A DNA stretch of 64,000 nt from Latrodectus hesperus. Taxonomy: Eukaryota; Arthropoda; Arachnida; Araneae; Theridiidae. Below, piece after piece: positions 1 to 14,050 of this stretch. Made by a program: the position numbers and the translations under genes. The stretch lies in NCBI GenBank assembly GCA_037975125.1, contig JAJQOW010000024.1:830501-894500 (forward strand). The letters run 5' to 3'. Positions within the stretch are counted from its first letter, which is position 1, and each line of letters starts with the position of its first letter. Below the pieces are notes generated by a model. The model ran no database searches, was not told the DNA's origin, and saw only the letters and a list, made by a program, of their open reading frames with translations.

Positions 1-266
1 GAAGGGGTAAAATTCAATAACGCGCCCCAGTTACTGGCGCTGTCATCGTACAACATTTGCATTTTTCTTTGATACCCATGTTTTATGCAAATTTTCGTTA
101 TTTCAAGCTAAAGCAGTGCCACACTTTTTGGAACTAAAATTGTTTTACGAAATCTTTTTTTCCATATTTTGATTAGTGTAAATACCAAGTTTGGTGTCAT
201 TTCGGCTATTAGATCGCGCTATAGGGCGCTCCAAACACAATCACTTTAAAAAAAGATCATCCTGTA
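1..266 (-). mobile_element. possible terminal part of a DNA transposon (window edge)
   Basis: This stretch is richer in GC and less monotonous than what follows. It ends in an abrupt edge at about 266. Read on the minus strand it starts TACAGGATGATC, which resembles the terminus of some Tc1/mariner elements, and an AT-rich host-like sequence begins right after it. No transposase fragment is visible and the other end lies outside the window, so this is only a candidate. Confidence 0.3.
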
Positions 267-1351
267 TTTGTTTAATTTGCATTTCAATGCTACGAACAGC
301 ATTCAATAAACCATTATACTTACTACAAAGATGATTTACCAATGACGATAATGATTAATGTTTAGTTTTGGATTTTCAATCGATCGTTGATTCAATTGAA
401 AAGTACAGTTAAAAGTGGATTTTGAATCAACATAAGCATTCATGTCCTAGGTGGAAATCAAATCTACGAATTGATGAAATAAAGCCCACACCAATAACAA
501 TTCATTTACCATTTTTGCAAAAATTGTTCTGAATATAGTATGATTTTAAGCTGATTTAAGATGATACTTTAAATAAGGGTTTAGTACCATATCTCCGTTG
601 ATATTAATTCTCGCTCCAAATAATATTTAATCAAATATATAATTTAACATAGATATTTCATATGTGTACTATTAATTTACCCTCAACGAATTATCATACT
701 AATCAAATGTTAAAACGGCATATATTTATACCTAGGAAAGTAAGACCTTCGATAAGATTGATTCTAGTGTATTATAAGTTTCTGTGATATTTTATTAATT
801 ACAGTAAAGAAAATTTTTTATATGTATGTTAATCTTGTTATACTTAATTTTGATGAAATATACAGTTTTCTTCCAATTACTACCATAAATTTATTGAAAA
901 TTCCAAAGCAAAATCACGTATTCAAATATATTTTCTCCAAACTATCACAATCTAAATTTGTATAAGTAACTAACATTTATTTATTTATTTTTGAAAATGA
1001 AAAAGAAAATTTGCTCCATTCTAAGTTAAAGTTCTCTCATTCATACTCTTCATTCATCGAGTTTCAGAAGAAAGCAAATTCGATCATTAATCATTATTAT
1101 CTTATATTTTATTTGTTTTCTTGTCAATCATACTATCAGAGAATTTTCTTCCATAAAAATAAAAACAAGTATAGAGTTTTATCAACAGAAACATTTGATG
1201 TGTATTATACCTTATATACAAAATTAAAACATCATTTGTCATACCTCATACTTTTTTAAGTGAATGATTATGAAGCAAAAATTTTTGAGTTTTTCACTAG
1301 TTCCATATTACATTCATAATTGATATAAGGTTTGTAAAGTTTGGTCCTTTG

Positions 1352-1356
<5 letters not shown>
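267..1356. other. AT-rich stretch, nothing recognised
   Basis: Open frames here are short, A/T-driven and lack any motif I know. Confidence 0.6.
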
Positions 1357-1438
<82 letters not shown>

Positions 1439-1454
1439 ACGCACGCACGCACAC

Positions 1455-1518
<64 letters not shown>

Positions 1519-1577
1519 GCACGCATGCACACACACACATACACACGCATACACACACACACACATACACACACACA
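1357..1577. repeat. (AC)n microsatellite
   Basis: About 220 bp of AC dinucleotide, interrupted by scattered GC steps (for example near 1429-1450 and 1515-1525) and, towards the right end, by AT steps. Long open frames across it on both strands encode only Thr-His or Cys-Val repeats and are artefacts. Confidence 0.97.
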
Positions 1578-1919
1578 TATATAGCATGATCAGTAATATC
1601 TCAAGCATAATTTGAAATAAATTTAAAAAAATATTTGTTTAGAGCAATACATTCAACGCAAAAGCAGCTTAAATAGAATTACAAAAAAAAATATTCGAAT
1701 TTTTTTAAAATTTGAACAATGCTAAAAGAAGAACAATAAAGCATATAGACAAATCTACTTACATATAGTAAACTGATAAAACATACAATCAATAGACAAG
1801 TAAAAGTTAAAATATATAGTTTGAAATTTGAATCATTTAAATAAACATACACAATTAAATGATAAATTTAAAACGGTATTCAAGTTAGCATTTAAAAAAA
1901 TATTACTGATTCTCAAAAC

Positions 1920-2770
1920 ACAGGGATTATCAATAATAAGCCAATTATATTGAATTCTTTTCTTCTCATAAAGTTAATAACATTTAAAAGTAAAACTTGA
2001 AAAAAAATCTTTTCACTAGCATTTTACTAAATAAACATTTTAATGGCATTATGTTTTATTTCTATGATTTTAGTTCATTGTTAAGTATTCATTTAAAAAT
2101 ATGGAAAGATCTCTGCACATTTTGCATACACAATAACTATATTTTTTTATGAAAAAAAACTTTATTTACAAGTTAATGGTATCCATCAATGTTCAAAATT
2201 TTCAAGTATTTTAGCAAATTTATTTTTACATAAAAATGTAAAAAAAACAATTACGAAAAATATTTTGATATTCAGATATCTTTTGACTACATATACATTG
2301 ATACTTTATATTTAATTTTTTAAAATTTGATAAAGTTTGCAGAAATATTTATACTGAAGAATTAAAATTAATTAAAACAAATAGAAATAATTTGAAAACT
2401 TAATTTTTAAATATTTTTATCACAGTAAAAGAAAGCTATACTTATACTGAAATTTACAATAAAACTAATGATTTTAATTTTAAAGTTAATAAACTAAGCT
2501 TTTGAAATTAAAATGTTTCTATTAAAATTTATAAAAATGTTATTTTTAGTAAATTAAATGGAATTTATATTATTTATAATAATTTTAATAGCATCAATGA
2601 ACAAATGAAAAGATTGGAATTCATTTTAATTAATAATAATATCCGAATAAATTTTATTAAACACTATTTGGCTAATAGAGCATTGTTTTTAAGAATGAAG
2701 AAAACAGTTATAAACTAGAGAACGGTCTCCCAAGACTTGAAGATTTTATAAGAAGCTTGAATTGCTAATA
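1920..2770 (+). pseudogene. decayed reverse-transcriptase gene, Penelope-like, copy 1
   Basis: This is a second, badly decayed copy of the reverse transcriptase at 8110-8890, here on the plus strand. Alignable landmarks are a stretch beginning FYFYDFSS near 2051, LQVNGIHQCSKFSSILANLFL near 2165-2230 (motif B, degraded from GIPQGS), a ruined YIDD region near 2275-2310, and a C-terminal stretch matching IKHYLANRALFLRMK near 2655-2705. Many stops and frameshifts interrupt it. The downstream bases TTATAAGAAGCTTGAA (near 2745) are also shared with copy 2. The nucleotide resemblance continues upstream to about 1920. Non-functional. Confidence 0.65.
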
Positions 2771-2919
2771 ATTTTTACATTTAGACTTACAATTTATGTA
2801 TTTGGTTTACTCTTTGTGTAATCAATTGCAGTTTTGTAGGTTAAGAATTTGAAACTTTATTTTGGCAAATATAAACTTGATATTTTATCTGAACAATTAT
2901 GAGTTTTTTCATCATATTT

Positions 2920-3080
2920 ATCCCCGTATTTTTGTTCTTAATTTAAGAAAACTTTTTGATATTTCTTCTGGGTCTAATGCCATCATTTAGACTTAAGTCT
3001 CGAGCAATTGTATAAAAACCATAATTTGTGATAATGTGGTCAATATCCCCTGACAAAGCTGGCCATGTTGGTGCTCCATT
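2920..3080 (+). repeat. terminal repeat of the Penelope-like element, copy 1
   Basis: The segment around 2975-3080, with CCATAATT, AATGTGGTCA and CCCCTGACAAAGCTG, matches 8965-9060. It also lines up with the 3' terminal repeat of copy 2. Here it lies downstream of the RT and in the same orientation, as expected for a 3' terminal repeat. Confidence 0.55.
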
Positions 3081-3288
3081 TTATTTGATTTACTTTGTTT
3101 TTTTTTTCCATTTTACCTTTTATTCAGTATTTTATTTAAATGATTCAAATTTTAAACATCATATTTTAAATTTTATTTTTCTTAAGGTTGTGTGTTCTGT
3201 CTGTTTACTGTATGTAAATAGTCTTGTTTATTCGCTTTTTAACTCTTCTTATAGCATTTTTTCAAATCTAAAAGAATTTCAATTATTC

Positions 3289-3451
<163 letters not shown>

Positions 3452-3459
3452 CATATATG

Positions 3460-6400
3460 CGCTCAGGGGGTGTGTATGTATGCTGTATAAAATAAAACAG
3501 TTATAAGCCTATTATATTAATTAAATCTAGCATAAAACTTAATTTGGAAAATAATGTAGCTCATAACCTTCATAGATAATACGAAAAGTAAATGGTATTG
3601 ATTGGTCTGTTTTTCGCTTACCTATCATGTTCATTAGAGCAGGTCTTACGATTTAAAGTAAATTTCTAACCTCTTTTCAAGTATCCATACCCAAAATGTA
3701 TTTCGAATAAGTAAAGGTCAGATTTCTAGCCTCATAACAAGGTCCACTCAGCTAAAATAAATTGGACTGCTAATTTGAATTTATAATTCGGGGATTTATA
3801 TATTTTTGTTTTATTACTATTCATTTATTCTGAGAATGATAGAAAATATAATGTATTCAGTTTATTTTTATATTAATTTTGCAAAAAAATAAAATATATG
3901 ATATAAAAAGTTGTCTAATGTAAATGGCATTTATAATGCTTGGAAGGTAATGATGATCAATTATATAAGTTAGGAAAAATGAATCGTGTACGCTTAAGAA
4001 TTATTTCTTATTGCAAAAGGAATTACAAAATGAACGAATGTTTATTTAGTTTATTCAAACCGGCTCTCACGATGCCATAAGAAAAAGGAATTTAATGCCA
4101 TATAAACGTTAAATTATCGTATGTATCTAGCTTAAAAAGAAAAATCATACTATTTCATCCATTTCAGAACAAATACTATGCAGTGGATATCCCATATTTA
4201 TGAAATATATCTTTTAAATCGATTTTAACAAAATAAAAGAAAACTGAAGTATATAGTTTTACTTCTAAAGTTTTCTTTCTAAATGGATGTACACAGCTTG
4301 AAATTCTTCAGAACAATTCTGCTATATATTTTTCAACAAGAAATACTTCAATTGAAAATTTAAAAATTATTGTTTTTTTATTTTAAAAGATTTTATTTTA
4401 TAATTAAGTTTCATGCATACTACATTAAAGTGTTATGATTCATTTTATATTAAGTACTGGTACTTTTTAATTTTTGAATATCATCTATTATAGATTTATA
4501 TCTCTTAATTATGACTACTTATGCCTATTAGCATTTCGTAAATTTAGAATGTTAACTTATAAATGCTTAATTAATATGAATTAAATATAATCAATCGATT
4601 ACTGATATTATTGTGGAAACAAAAGATGTTTTTCGGAATGAATATGGATTTGTGGTAAATTACTTTTGGGTTTTTTTAAAATCATTAATTATACCTTTTA
4701 TTTGAGATATATCAGTTCGATAATAATATAATATATACTTTTGAGTGCCTTATGAAAATTTGAGAGGAATCAGACCCTTTAGCATACCTATAATATTTTA
4801 CTGAATTTTAAATCTCAACTGGTTCGATTTGAAGATTTTCGCCTTTAAAAGTATTTTCATAATTTAATAGCTAAGCAATTACTAATTCCCAATGTCTCTC
4901 TAAGTAAGTTCACGATCATTGTTAGTGCTTTTAACTTAAAAATTAGAAAGCCTAAGAAGAAAAACATTTTTAAAATAATTAATCAAACTTAAGGGTGTTT
5001 CTTAGCATCCATGACTTTTATAGTATGAAAAGTTAGCAACTGTTAAACTATAATCTGGACAAGATAAGTAAATTATTTATGAATGATAAAATTAGGAAAA
5101 CGATTAGATTTTCTTTGCATATCGAACAAACCTAAGGTTAAAATAAATTTTTTAGTATATAATTTCAGTAAAAATGCATAATTATATTACTTATTTTTAC
5201 AGAGGGTATATACTATCAAAATTTACTCACAATGTCTCAATTTAACTAATTAGATATTATTTGAAATCCTTAACATATGTGATTATTACTTAAATTGAGG
5301 AAAATCATTATCCTCTTTAAAATTTAATGTGAAAAGTAAATTAATTCTATGATAGGTTTTACTTGAATATAAACAAGGTAAAAACGTAGTACTTTTTAAA
5401 CAATTAATAGAATTACATCACCACAAAAATTTTACTTTACACTTTACTCAATGCATTTGAATCTAAATGAAATGAAATGAAATTATTGTTTGTGTAAATT
5501 TTATAATTTAACTGCTTTATATAAACCTCATGGATTTATTATAAGAAAGGTAACATTGTTTAAAAATGCAAGGAAAACAATGTTTATATTTGTGCAAAGG
5601 TATTTATAGGATTTAACGTTTAAAATTTTCATTAATAAAAACGTTTTTAAAAAGTATAAGTAAATAAGGAAGCAAATTATTATAGAATTTATTTGTGACC
5701 TAAAATAATAATAGTAGTTTGAATCAGTATTAGAATATTTCAATTTGGGTCTTTACCAGTAAATTAAATTCTGCTTAAAAATATGCAACAAAATTACGAA
5801 ATATATTTATTTTCAGTGATAACAAAAAGTATGAAAGAATTTTTAATTACAAGTATAAACTTAAATAGTGCCATATATTATCATAATAATTTTTTATTAT
5901 TATGAGCTAATCTCTTATTAAATTTTTGTGAGTAGAATAGAATAATTGCCAAACAATGTTTTAAAATATCGTATTTTGGGAAATGAAAAAAAGTGTTAGA
6001 TTCGAAGGGTTTTAAATTTTTTATTTAAATTATATTACTGTAAATCAAATAATTAGCTTAGTTTAAGATTATTTTTCTTATTTGCTCAAAAATGTTAAGA
6101 AGAAAAAAAACACAAAGCTTCATTTTCCTAAATGTTAACCAAAAAATCTGAATATTGATAATATACGCAATTATTTTCCTATTGTATTTTATTAAGTAAG
6201 TCTTTTAAAATTTTATTAGTTTCATTTTGCTAAAATTTTATAAATTTGATAAAAAAAAAACTAGATAAAAATAATCTTTATCTTATAAACTTAAATATTA
6301 TTAATTTCATCGGAAATATTCTAGGGAATGAATCAAAATCTTTTGTTCTAGCAATGAATTTGATTAATATGTAGAAATTTCCAGGCAAAAGAAAGAAAAA

Positions 6401-6463
6401 TTCAATATTTTTTGAAAAATGTTCTACACATGTGCAATAAAAGTATTTGTGAAACACAAGCAA
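3460..6463. other. AT-rich stretch, nothing recognised
   Basis: I see no gene, repeat terminus or RNA structure here. The open frames, such as 5528-5743, are low-complexity products of A/T composition. Confidence 0.55.
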
Positions 6464-6810
6464 AATCGTGGTTGTTGTTGTTGTTGTTGCACCGGCATAC
6501 TTCCCTGTACCTAGCCCTTAGATAGACTTTACCAGTTGGATAGAAGCAGCCGGATGGAGTGATTTTGAAGCAGGAAGCAAGCAGAAGATTCCCAAGACTT
6601 GACCTGCCACCCCCAGATGAGTTACCTCACCTGGAGGACAATGTAACCAGATTTAGTGTGTCCCGGCCGCCTTTAGCGAAAACAACGGAACAAGTTGCAA
6701 AAATATGTGGAGTAACACACTTACAGGAATACATAGAATTACAAATGATGAGAATACAATGTGAAAGAATGACAAAGTATGAAAATACGAAGGATTACAA
6801 ATAATGACTA
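6464..6810 (-). mobile_element. retroposon fragment with (TTG)n edge
   Basis: A GTT run at 6466-6490 marks an abrupt edge, followed by about 200 bp of unusually GC-rich sequence. On the minus strand this is a (CAA)n tail, like the tails of the LINE at 30167 and the SINE at 35930. The part around 6583-6645 (GAAGCAGGAAGCAAGCAGA, then ACCTGGAGGACAATG) recurs in diverged form at 13950-14025. A plus-strand open frame of 81 codons (6559-6804) crosses it. It has no domain I recognise and runs against the inferred element orientation, so I do not call it a gene. Confidence 0.45.
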
Positions 6811-7715
<905 letters not shown>

Positions 7716-7782
7716 GCAAAGTTAGATATTGAACTAAAAGCTCAAGAATATATAAAAATGTTTAAGTTTAGCAATACATTTA

Positions 7783-7860
7783 GCTTTTCTGCAATGTCCC
7801 AAGACATAGTCTTAAAGAAGCCAGTACACCCCAAAGACATACCAAAAGTTCAAACCAAAG
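7783..7860 (-). repeat. left arm of inverted repeat flanking RT element
   Basis: About 77 bp is the near-perfect reverse complement of 8927-9004, with roughly five mismatches. Relative to the minus-strand RT it lies at the 3' end, in the same orientation as the 3' repeat of copy 1. Confidence 0.8.
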
Positions 7861-8109
7861 TATCAAACAAGAATAAAAGAAGTAGAATTTAATCCAAAAT
7901 ATGTAAATAGAATTTAATCTAAAATATATAAGTCAAAATCCAATGTTGCCAAAATACATTTAATATATAATAATCAAATTTAAATCATATCTAATTACAA
8001 ATCTGCAAGAACTTCACCAAATACATAAATTAGCGACTAAGTGTACGCACTATCGGCATTTCAAGCTTCTTATAAGACCTTCAAGGCTTGGGTGACCCTT
8101 CTGTAGTTT

Positions 8110-8890
8110 AAAACTACGCCTTACTTCACTCTTATAAGCAATGCTCTACTAGCCAAATAGTGTTTAATAAATTTAGTTGGAATGCCATTATGAGTTAAAA
8201 TATTTTCTAGTCTATTTTTTTGTTTACTGATGTTATTTAAATTATTATATATATTGTATATTCTATTAAGTTGATTGAAAATAATATTTTTATAAATTTT
8301 AATTGAAATGTTTGAATTCCAGAAAATCAGTTTATTAACTTTTAAATAAAATTATTAGTTTTATCATATATGTCAGTAAATGTGTGGTTTTCTTTTATAA
8401 TAATTGAAATATCTAGGAATTCAGTTTTTAAGTTATCAATATTAGTTTTAATTAATTTTAATTCCTTAGGATATATATTATTGTAAATTTTATCGAATTC
8501 TAGGCAATTAAAAATTATTAAATCGTCAATATATCTGTAAGCAAAAGGCATTTGTATAATAAATGACTTTTCATAGTAGTTTAAAAATAAATTTGCCAAT
8601 TTACTTGAAAATTTGGAACCCTGGGGAATGCCGTTAACTTGTAAATAAATATTTTCTCCATAAGGAATATAATTATTGTAAATACAAAATAAACTTAGGT
8701 CTTTCCAAAAATTTATATCGACATCCAGTGTTGAATTAAAATCATAAAAATAAAACATAATAATATCAAAAAATTTTTCAAGTGGAATACTGGTGAATAA
8801 ATCATAAGTAGAAACATCGTTAATTTTATTGGCGGAAATAAATTCAATTATAGATTTATTAATCTTAATTATCCATGTATTATTTTAATT
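8110..8890 (-). pseudogene. reverse-transcriptase fragment, Penelope-like, copy 2
   Basis: An open frame runs on the minus strand from about 8889 to 8342. The first ATG is at 8758, but the frame and the homology extend upstream of it, including TYDLFTSIPL, which resembles RT motif A. From the ATG, motif B GIPQGS is at residues 43-48 and the catalytic YIDD at 76-79. These are followed by IYPKELKL and FLDI, the layout of a family of RTs with a TYDF...IP / GIP-GS / RYIDDL / IYP-EL / FLD signature that I associate with Penelope-like elements. A frame break at about 8340 separates it from a 75-codon C-terminal part that ends near 8113 and includes IKHYLASRALL. No endonuclease (GIY-YIG) domain is visible. 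Probably a truncated, inactive copy. The clade assignment is inference; that it is an RT is firm. Confidence 0.75.
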
Positions 8891-8926
8891 ATTAATGTTA
8901 TTTAAGATTATATTTAAATAATAAGA

Positions 8927-9080
8927 GTTTGGTTTGAACTTTTGGTATGGCTTTGGGGTGTACTGGCTTCTTTAAGACTATGTCTTGGGCCATTGCAAAA
9001 AAGCCATAATTGTGCCAATGTGGTCAGCACCCCCTGACGAAGCTGACCATATTGGTACTTTATTCTATTTATATCTATCT
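8927..9080 (+). repeat. right arm of inverted repeat flanking RT element
   Basis: Bases 8927-9004 pair with 7783-7860. Sequence to about 9060 (AATGTGGTCAGCACCCCCTGACGAAGCTGACC) matches copy 1 at 3030-3070. The repeat therefore occurs inverted on the 5' side of this RT, but direct on the 3' side of copy 1. Confidence 0.75.
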
Positions 9081-9242
9081 ATCTTTCTTTGAAATTTCTT
9101 TCAAGTATTTTCAATGTAATTCTTTTCAATGTATTATTTTCCATTTAATATTTTCAATATATTGTTTTCCATTTAATATTCTACATTTGGCATTTTTCAT
9201 TGTATTTTGTTTCATTGTATTTTATAAAATATACTATTAACT

Positions 9243-10927
<1,685 letters not shown>

Positions 10928-11144
10928 CACGTGGTTAACAAAATAAAGGAAATACCTGTGATTACATATGACACTGAATGCTCCTCGTATTTATTACAAT
11001 AGCTAACAAATTCTATAAATATAAATCTATTTATTCTCGTAGTATGTGATAGCTTTATTAAAGTTCTTGTAAGTCTTGGAATTGTTTCAAAAGCGTTAAT
11101 TGCCGAACCTTTCTGATTTCCAAAAAGACCAAATTTTAGAGATT

Positions 11145-11203
11145 ACAGGGACGGAAGCATTTTTTAGCGGAAGCACTATTTAGAGCAACAGGGACGGAAG
11201 CAT
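11145..11203. repeat. short direct duplication
   Basis: The 16-mer ACAGGGACGGAAGCAT occurs at 11145-11160 and again at 11188-11203, a spacing of 43 bp. It lies inside the Tc1-like element, upstream of the transposase helix-turn-helix. Confidence 0.8.
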
Positions 11204-12010
11204 CCCAACGTTTATGGGTTTCTAAAGGTATGGTGTATAAAGTCATGACAACATACACACAGCGTGCCTGCACAAACTTGGTAAAACAAAATAGAAGAAG
11301 AATGAGAAGCTCAGTGAAAGAGACAGATGGATATGGATTGAAATGCATTGTAATGACTAAAAAGGGAACAACTTAGGAAAAAATGACCACAGAACTCAAT
11401 AAACATCTGTTTTCCGTTGTCAAGGATTTCAGTTTGAAGGAAATTTTATAAACAGAGCGTTTACGTTAGAGGTACAAGCCATTGTCCCAGGTGTTAATGC
11501 TAAGTGTCGTGGTTTCACACTCACAAAACCTGGTTGATTGATAAGTAGGTGATGGAAATATGATATGACGATTCGTTTTTTCCACTTTTCCTTATAAAAT
11601 GACGTGTGTAAGCCTAAAGGACACCTTCATAAGTGTATGATCGTGACTGTTTCCTTCCGTCAGGCATGAAGGTACATTTGTCATGATATGGGCCACCATG
11701 TTGTAATTTGCTATTGGAATCATAATCCGGAATAGAAGGGTCATTGGAGAAAATAATGGAGAAATTTTAGCTGACTAGGTTTATCTTATGAACCATATTT
11801 TGTTTCTTGCATGAGATGGAATGTTCCAGTATGGTAATGAACCTATCTTTTCCAATTATGATTTGATGCATACCAAGATAAAGTTCAAATTCTGCACACA
11901 GTTATCCGTCATCAATATAATAGACCCGTTATGGTATATTTTAGAACATTCAATACGGAATCGATATCTTACTCTGGCATCTCTCACAGAACTTTCAAGA
12001 TATCTTTAGT
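11190..12010 (+). pseudogene. decayed Tc1-like transposase
   Basis: Tc1 transposases bind the TIRs through N-terminal helix-turn-helix domains and cut with a DDE/D catalytic domain. Family landmarks survive here in order. A helix-turn-helix-like part is at about 11204-11300 (LWVSKGMVYKVMTTYTQR). A linker includes EKMTTELNKHLFSVV (about 11378-11425). Around 11660-11700 is a stretch ending FVMIWATML, matching the G-G-S-VMIWA block. MFQYGNEPIF (11821-11850) stands where FQ-DNAP-H normally holds the second aspartate; the D is lost. The last recognisable part is PLWYILEHSIRNR with LASLTEL (about 11926-11994), matching the P-LW-ILE-S-R block. Stops and frameshifts split the gene. The 62-codon open frame 11821-12009 is just its longest surviving piece. 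Confidence 0.75.
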
Positions 12011-12187
12011 AAAAATGCTGCAGTATTTCTCTTAAATTTATTTAACACTTGTTTGAATTAGATTATTCAGGGAATCTAAGTTGTAACACATATTAAAGGT
12101 GGTCTTACGCCATACTAATAAAATATTCTTTATAAATAAATAAAATATTCTTTTAAGGTGTTTCCATTATTTTGATAACCATGTGTA

Positions 12188-13880
12188 AATTATAAGACAT
12201 AATAAACTAATATCATTTAATTTTCTATTTTAAACACTGTCCACGATTTTAAGAAGGAATACTATTGTTTTCTATTTATATATTTAAAATAAACCAATTG
12301 TTTCATAAACACTTTTACTTCTATTTTATAATTATTTATTTCGAATCAATAATTCTTAAATTATTTTCATTCTTGGAAAAAAATTTAATTTCTAAAATTG
12401 AAAAAGCAGCTTTTTCTATTGAAAGGAACAGCTGTAATACATTCTCTTAGGTTATCGAAATTATTTAAGGTTTTAAATTACAGTTTATGTTTAAATGAGC
12501 TCAAATAAAGGAATCGATGACATTCCTACCATTTATTAATTTTTAGAAAATATTTTTACATGGATTAAAGTATTTTTTCCGAAAAGCATGTGCTTGGAAA
12601 TAAATTTTTATATATGGTACACAGGAAACTTTCCAAGCATTTCTGATGAATTAATTTGTTATATATTGATTTATAAAAAAATCCATTGATGCATTTACAG
12701 CAACTTTTAATTAAATGCATGCATGAGAAATTATAAAGAAAGCAAGGAAATTTTAACGTAATTAAATATGCAATTATAAAAATTTTTAAATTAAAATTAG
12801 AATTACCCCATTTAGTAGTACAGTAGCATATGTAAACACCTCTAATTTATTGAATAACAATCTTCTTTACATTATTTGATGTACTTTTTGAATAATTATT
12901 AGAAAATCCTCTAGCGTATAAACGTTCGATTTTTACATCACAGACGCACTTGATTAAAACAGTTTCAAAATTTTGATGCTCTTCACGTCGATTAATTAAA
13001 AAATTCATAAAATGTCCTTAAAAGTTAGTTTTATTTCTTTAGGAAAAACGCTGAACTTTTAATTATGAATTATATTAATTATAAATTAGAAAATGAACCA
13101 TTGACGATATTTTAAACATTGTATATTTAAAAAATTGCTTATCAGTGTTTAGTTTAGCATTAATATGAAATAATATGACTAGTCATTCATCTTTCTTTCT
13201 AAACTCAAGAATAATAATAAATTTTTTGGAAAACAAAAACAATTTTGCTTATTTATAACAAAGGATTTATTTTTAGTATAATTTTGAAAATTCTCAAATT
13301 GTTAATTTGAAAAAAATTTTTTCTTAATGCATTAAATTATCAATTTAATTAATGTCGTTCTTAATAGTAACTAATATCTTTAATGAAATATTGGTATTAA
13401 AATGAAAAATAGCGTTCTGCAGATTTATTAATAAATTTAATTAGTATTATTAATTTACAAAGTACTTATTTTCATTGCAAATATTACGCCAATTTCAGGA
13501 ATATTTGCAAAATACTTTACGAAAAATTTTAACATAGACTGTTTTCTAAAAATTCCTTAATATGAAAAAAGGAATGATGGTAAATACGTGCCGTTTGTAG
13601 GAAAGGGATAAAAAAGACTTTGGATTTTATTTAGAGGTAAAAAAAACAATCTTAGTTTAAAAAAATCACCTAGAATTAGTTAAAAACATGTCTGAATCTG
13701 AAACAATTGAATAAGACAACAATACATTCCATTCACTTATTCGTACAACAGCAAATGTTAAATTTCTGACTGCACATTCTACGACATTATTAGAGGACTC
13801 TTTCTTCCGATTGCAGCGGTGTGTCAGATCGAATTACAGGAGATTACATCCGGTAAAATGTTTGAGTCCAGCCTATGAAG
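12188..13880. other. AT-rich stretch, nothing recognised
   Basis: Only A/T-driven short open frames. No repeat edges seen. Confidence 0.5.
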
Positions 13881-14050
13881 AAGAGGATGTCAATGTTATA
13901 CAGGTACTTTCAAGTAACATTGGGTGACCGTCATATATAAGTCTTGTAATTTAGAAGCAGGTAACAAGCAGATGATACATTTCTTAATGTGTTTTCCCTA
14001 GGGGTTCACTTGGAGGACAATGCAGTCTTGTCCTATTTTACATGTCTTTA
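13880..14050. repeat. diverged relative of the 6.5-kb retroposon fragment
   Basis: The segment with TAGAAGCAGGTAACAAGCAGA and, further on, CACTTGGAGGACAATGCAG matches 6583-6645 in the same order and orientation, with many differences. The GC content is higher than in its surroundings. I could not fix its ends or its class. Confidence 0.35.

Larger units (their letters stand above)
10928..12185 (+). mobile_element. fossil Tc1-like DNA transposon, both ends present
   Basis: This is a Tc1/mariner element of 1258 bp. The left end, 10928-10957 (CACGTGGTTAACAAAATAAA...), is an imperfect inverted copy of the right end, 12156-12185 (...TTTTGATAACCATGTG), differing at a handful of positions. Each end is bordered by TA (10926-10927 and 12186-12187), as expected for a TA target duplication. 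The length is typical of the family. It encodes the ruined transposase described separately. Inactive. Confidence 0.8.

Noticed and set aside
1297..1615. Long open frames on both strands encoding Cys-Val or Thr-His repeats
   Set aside because: They are translations of the (AC)n microsatellite.
8342..8758. Telomerase reverse transcriptase
   Set aside because: Motif B GIPQGS and the DD motif are generic; the IYP-EL and FLD features, the second decayed copy and the flanking repeats indicate a mobile element.
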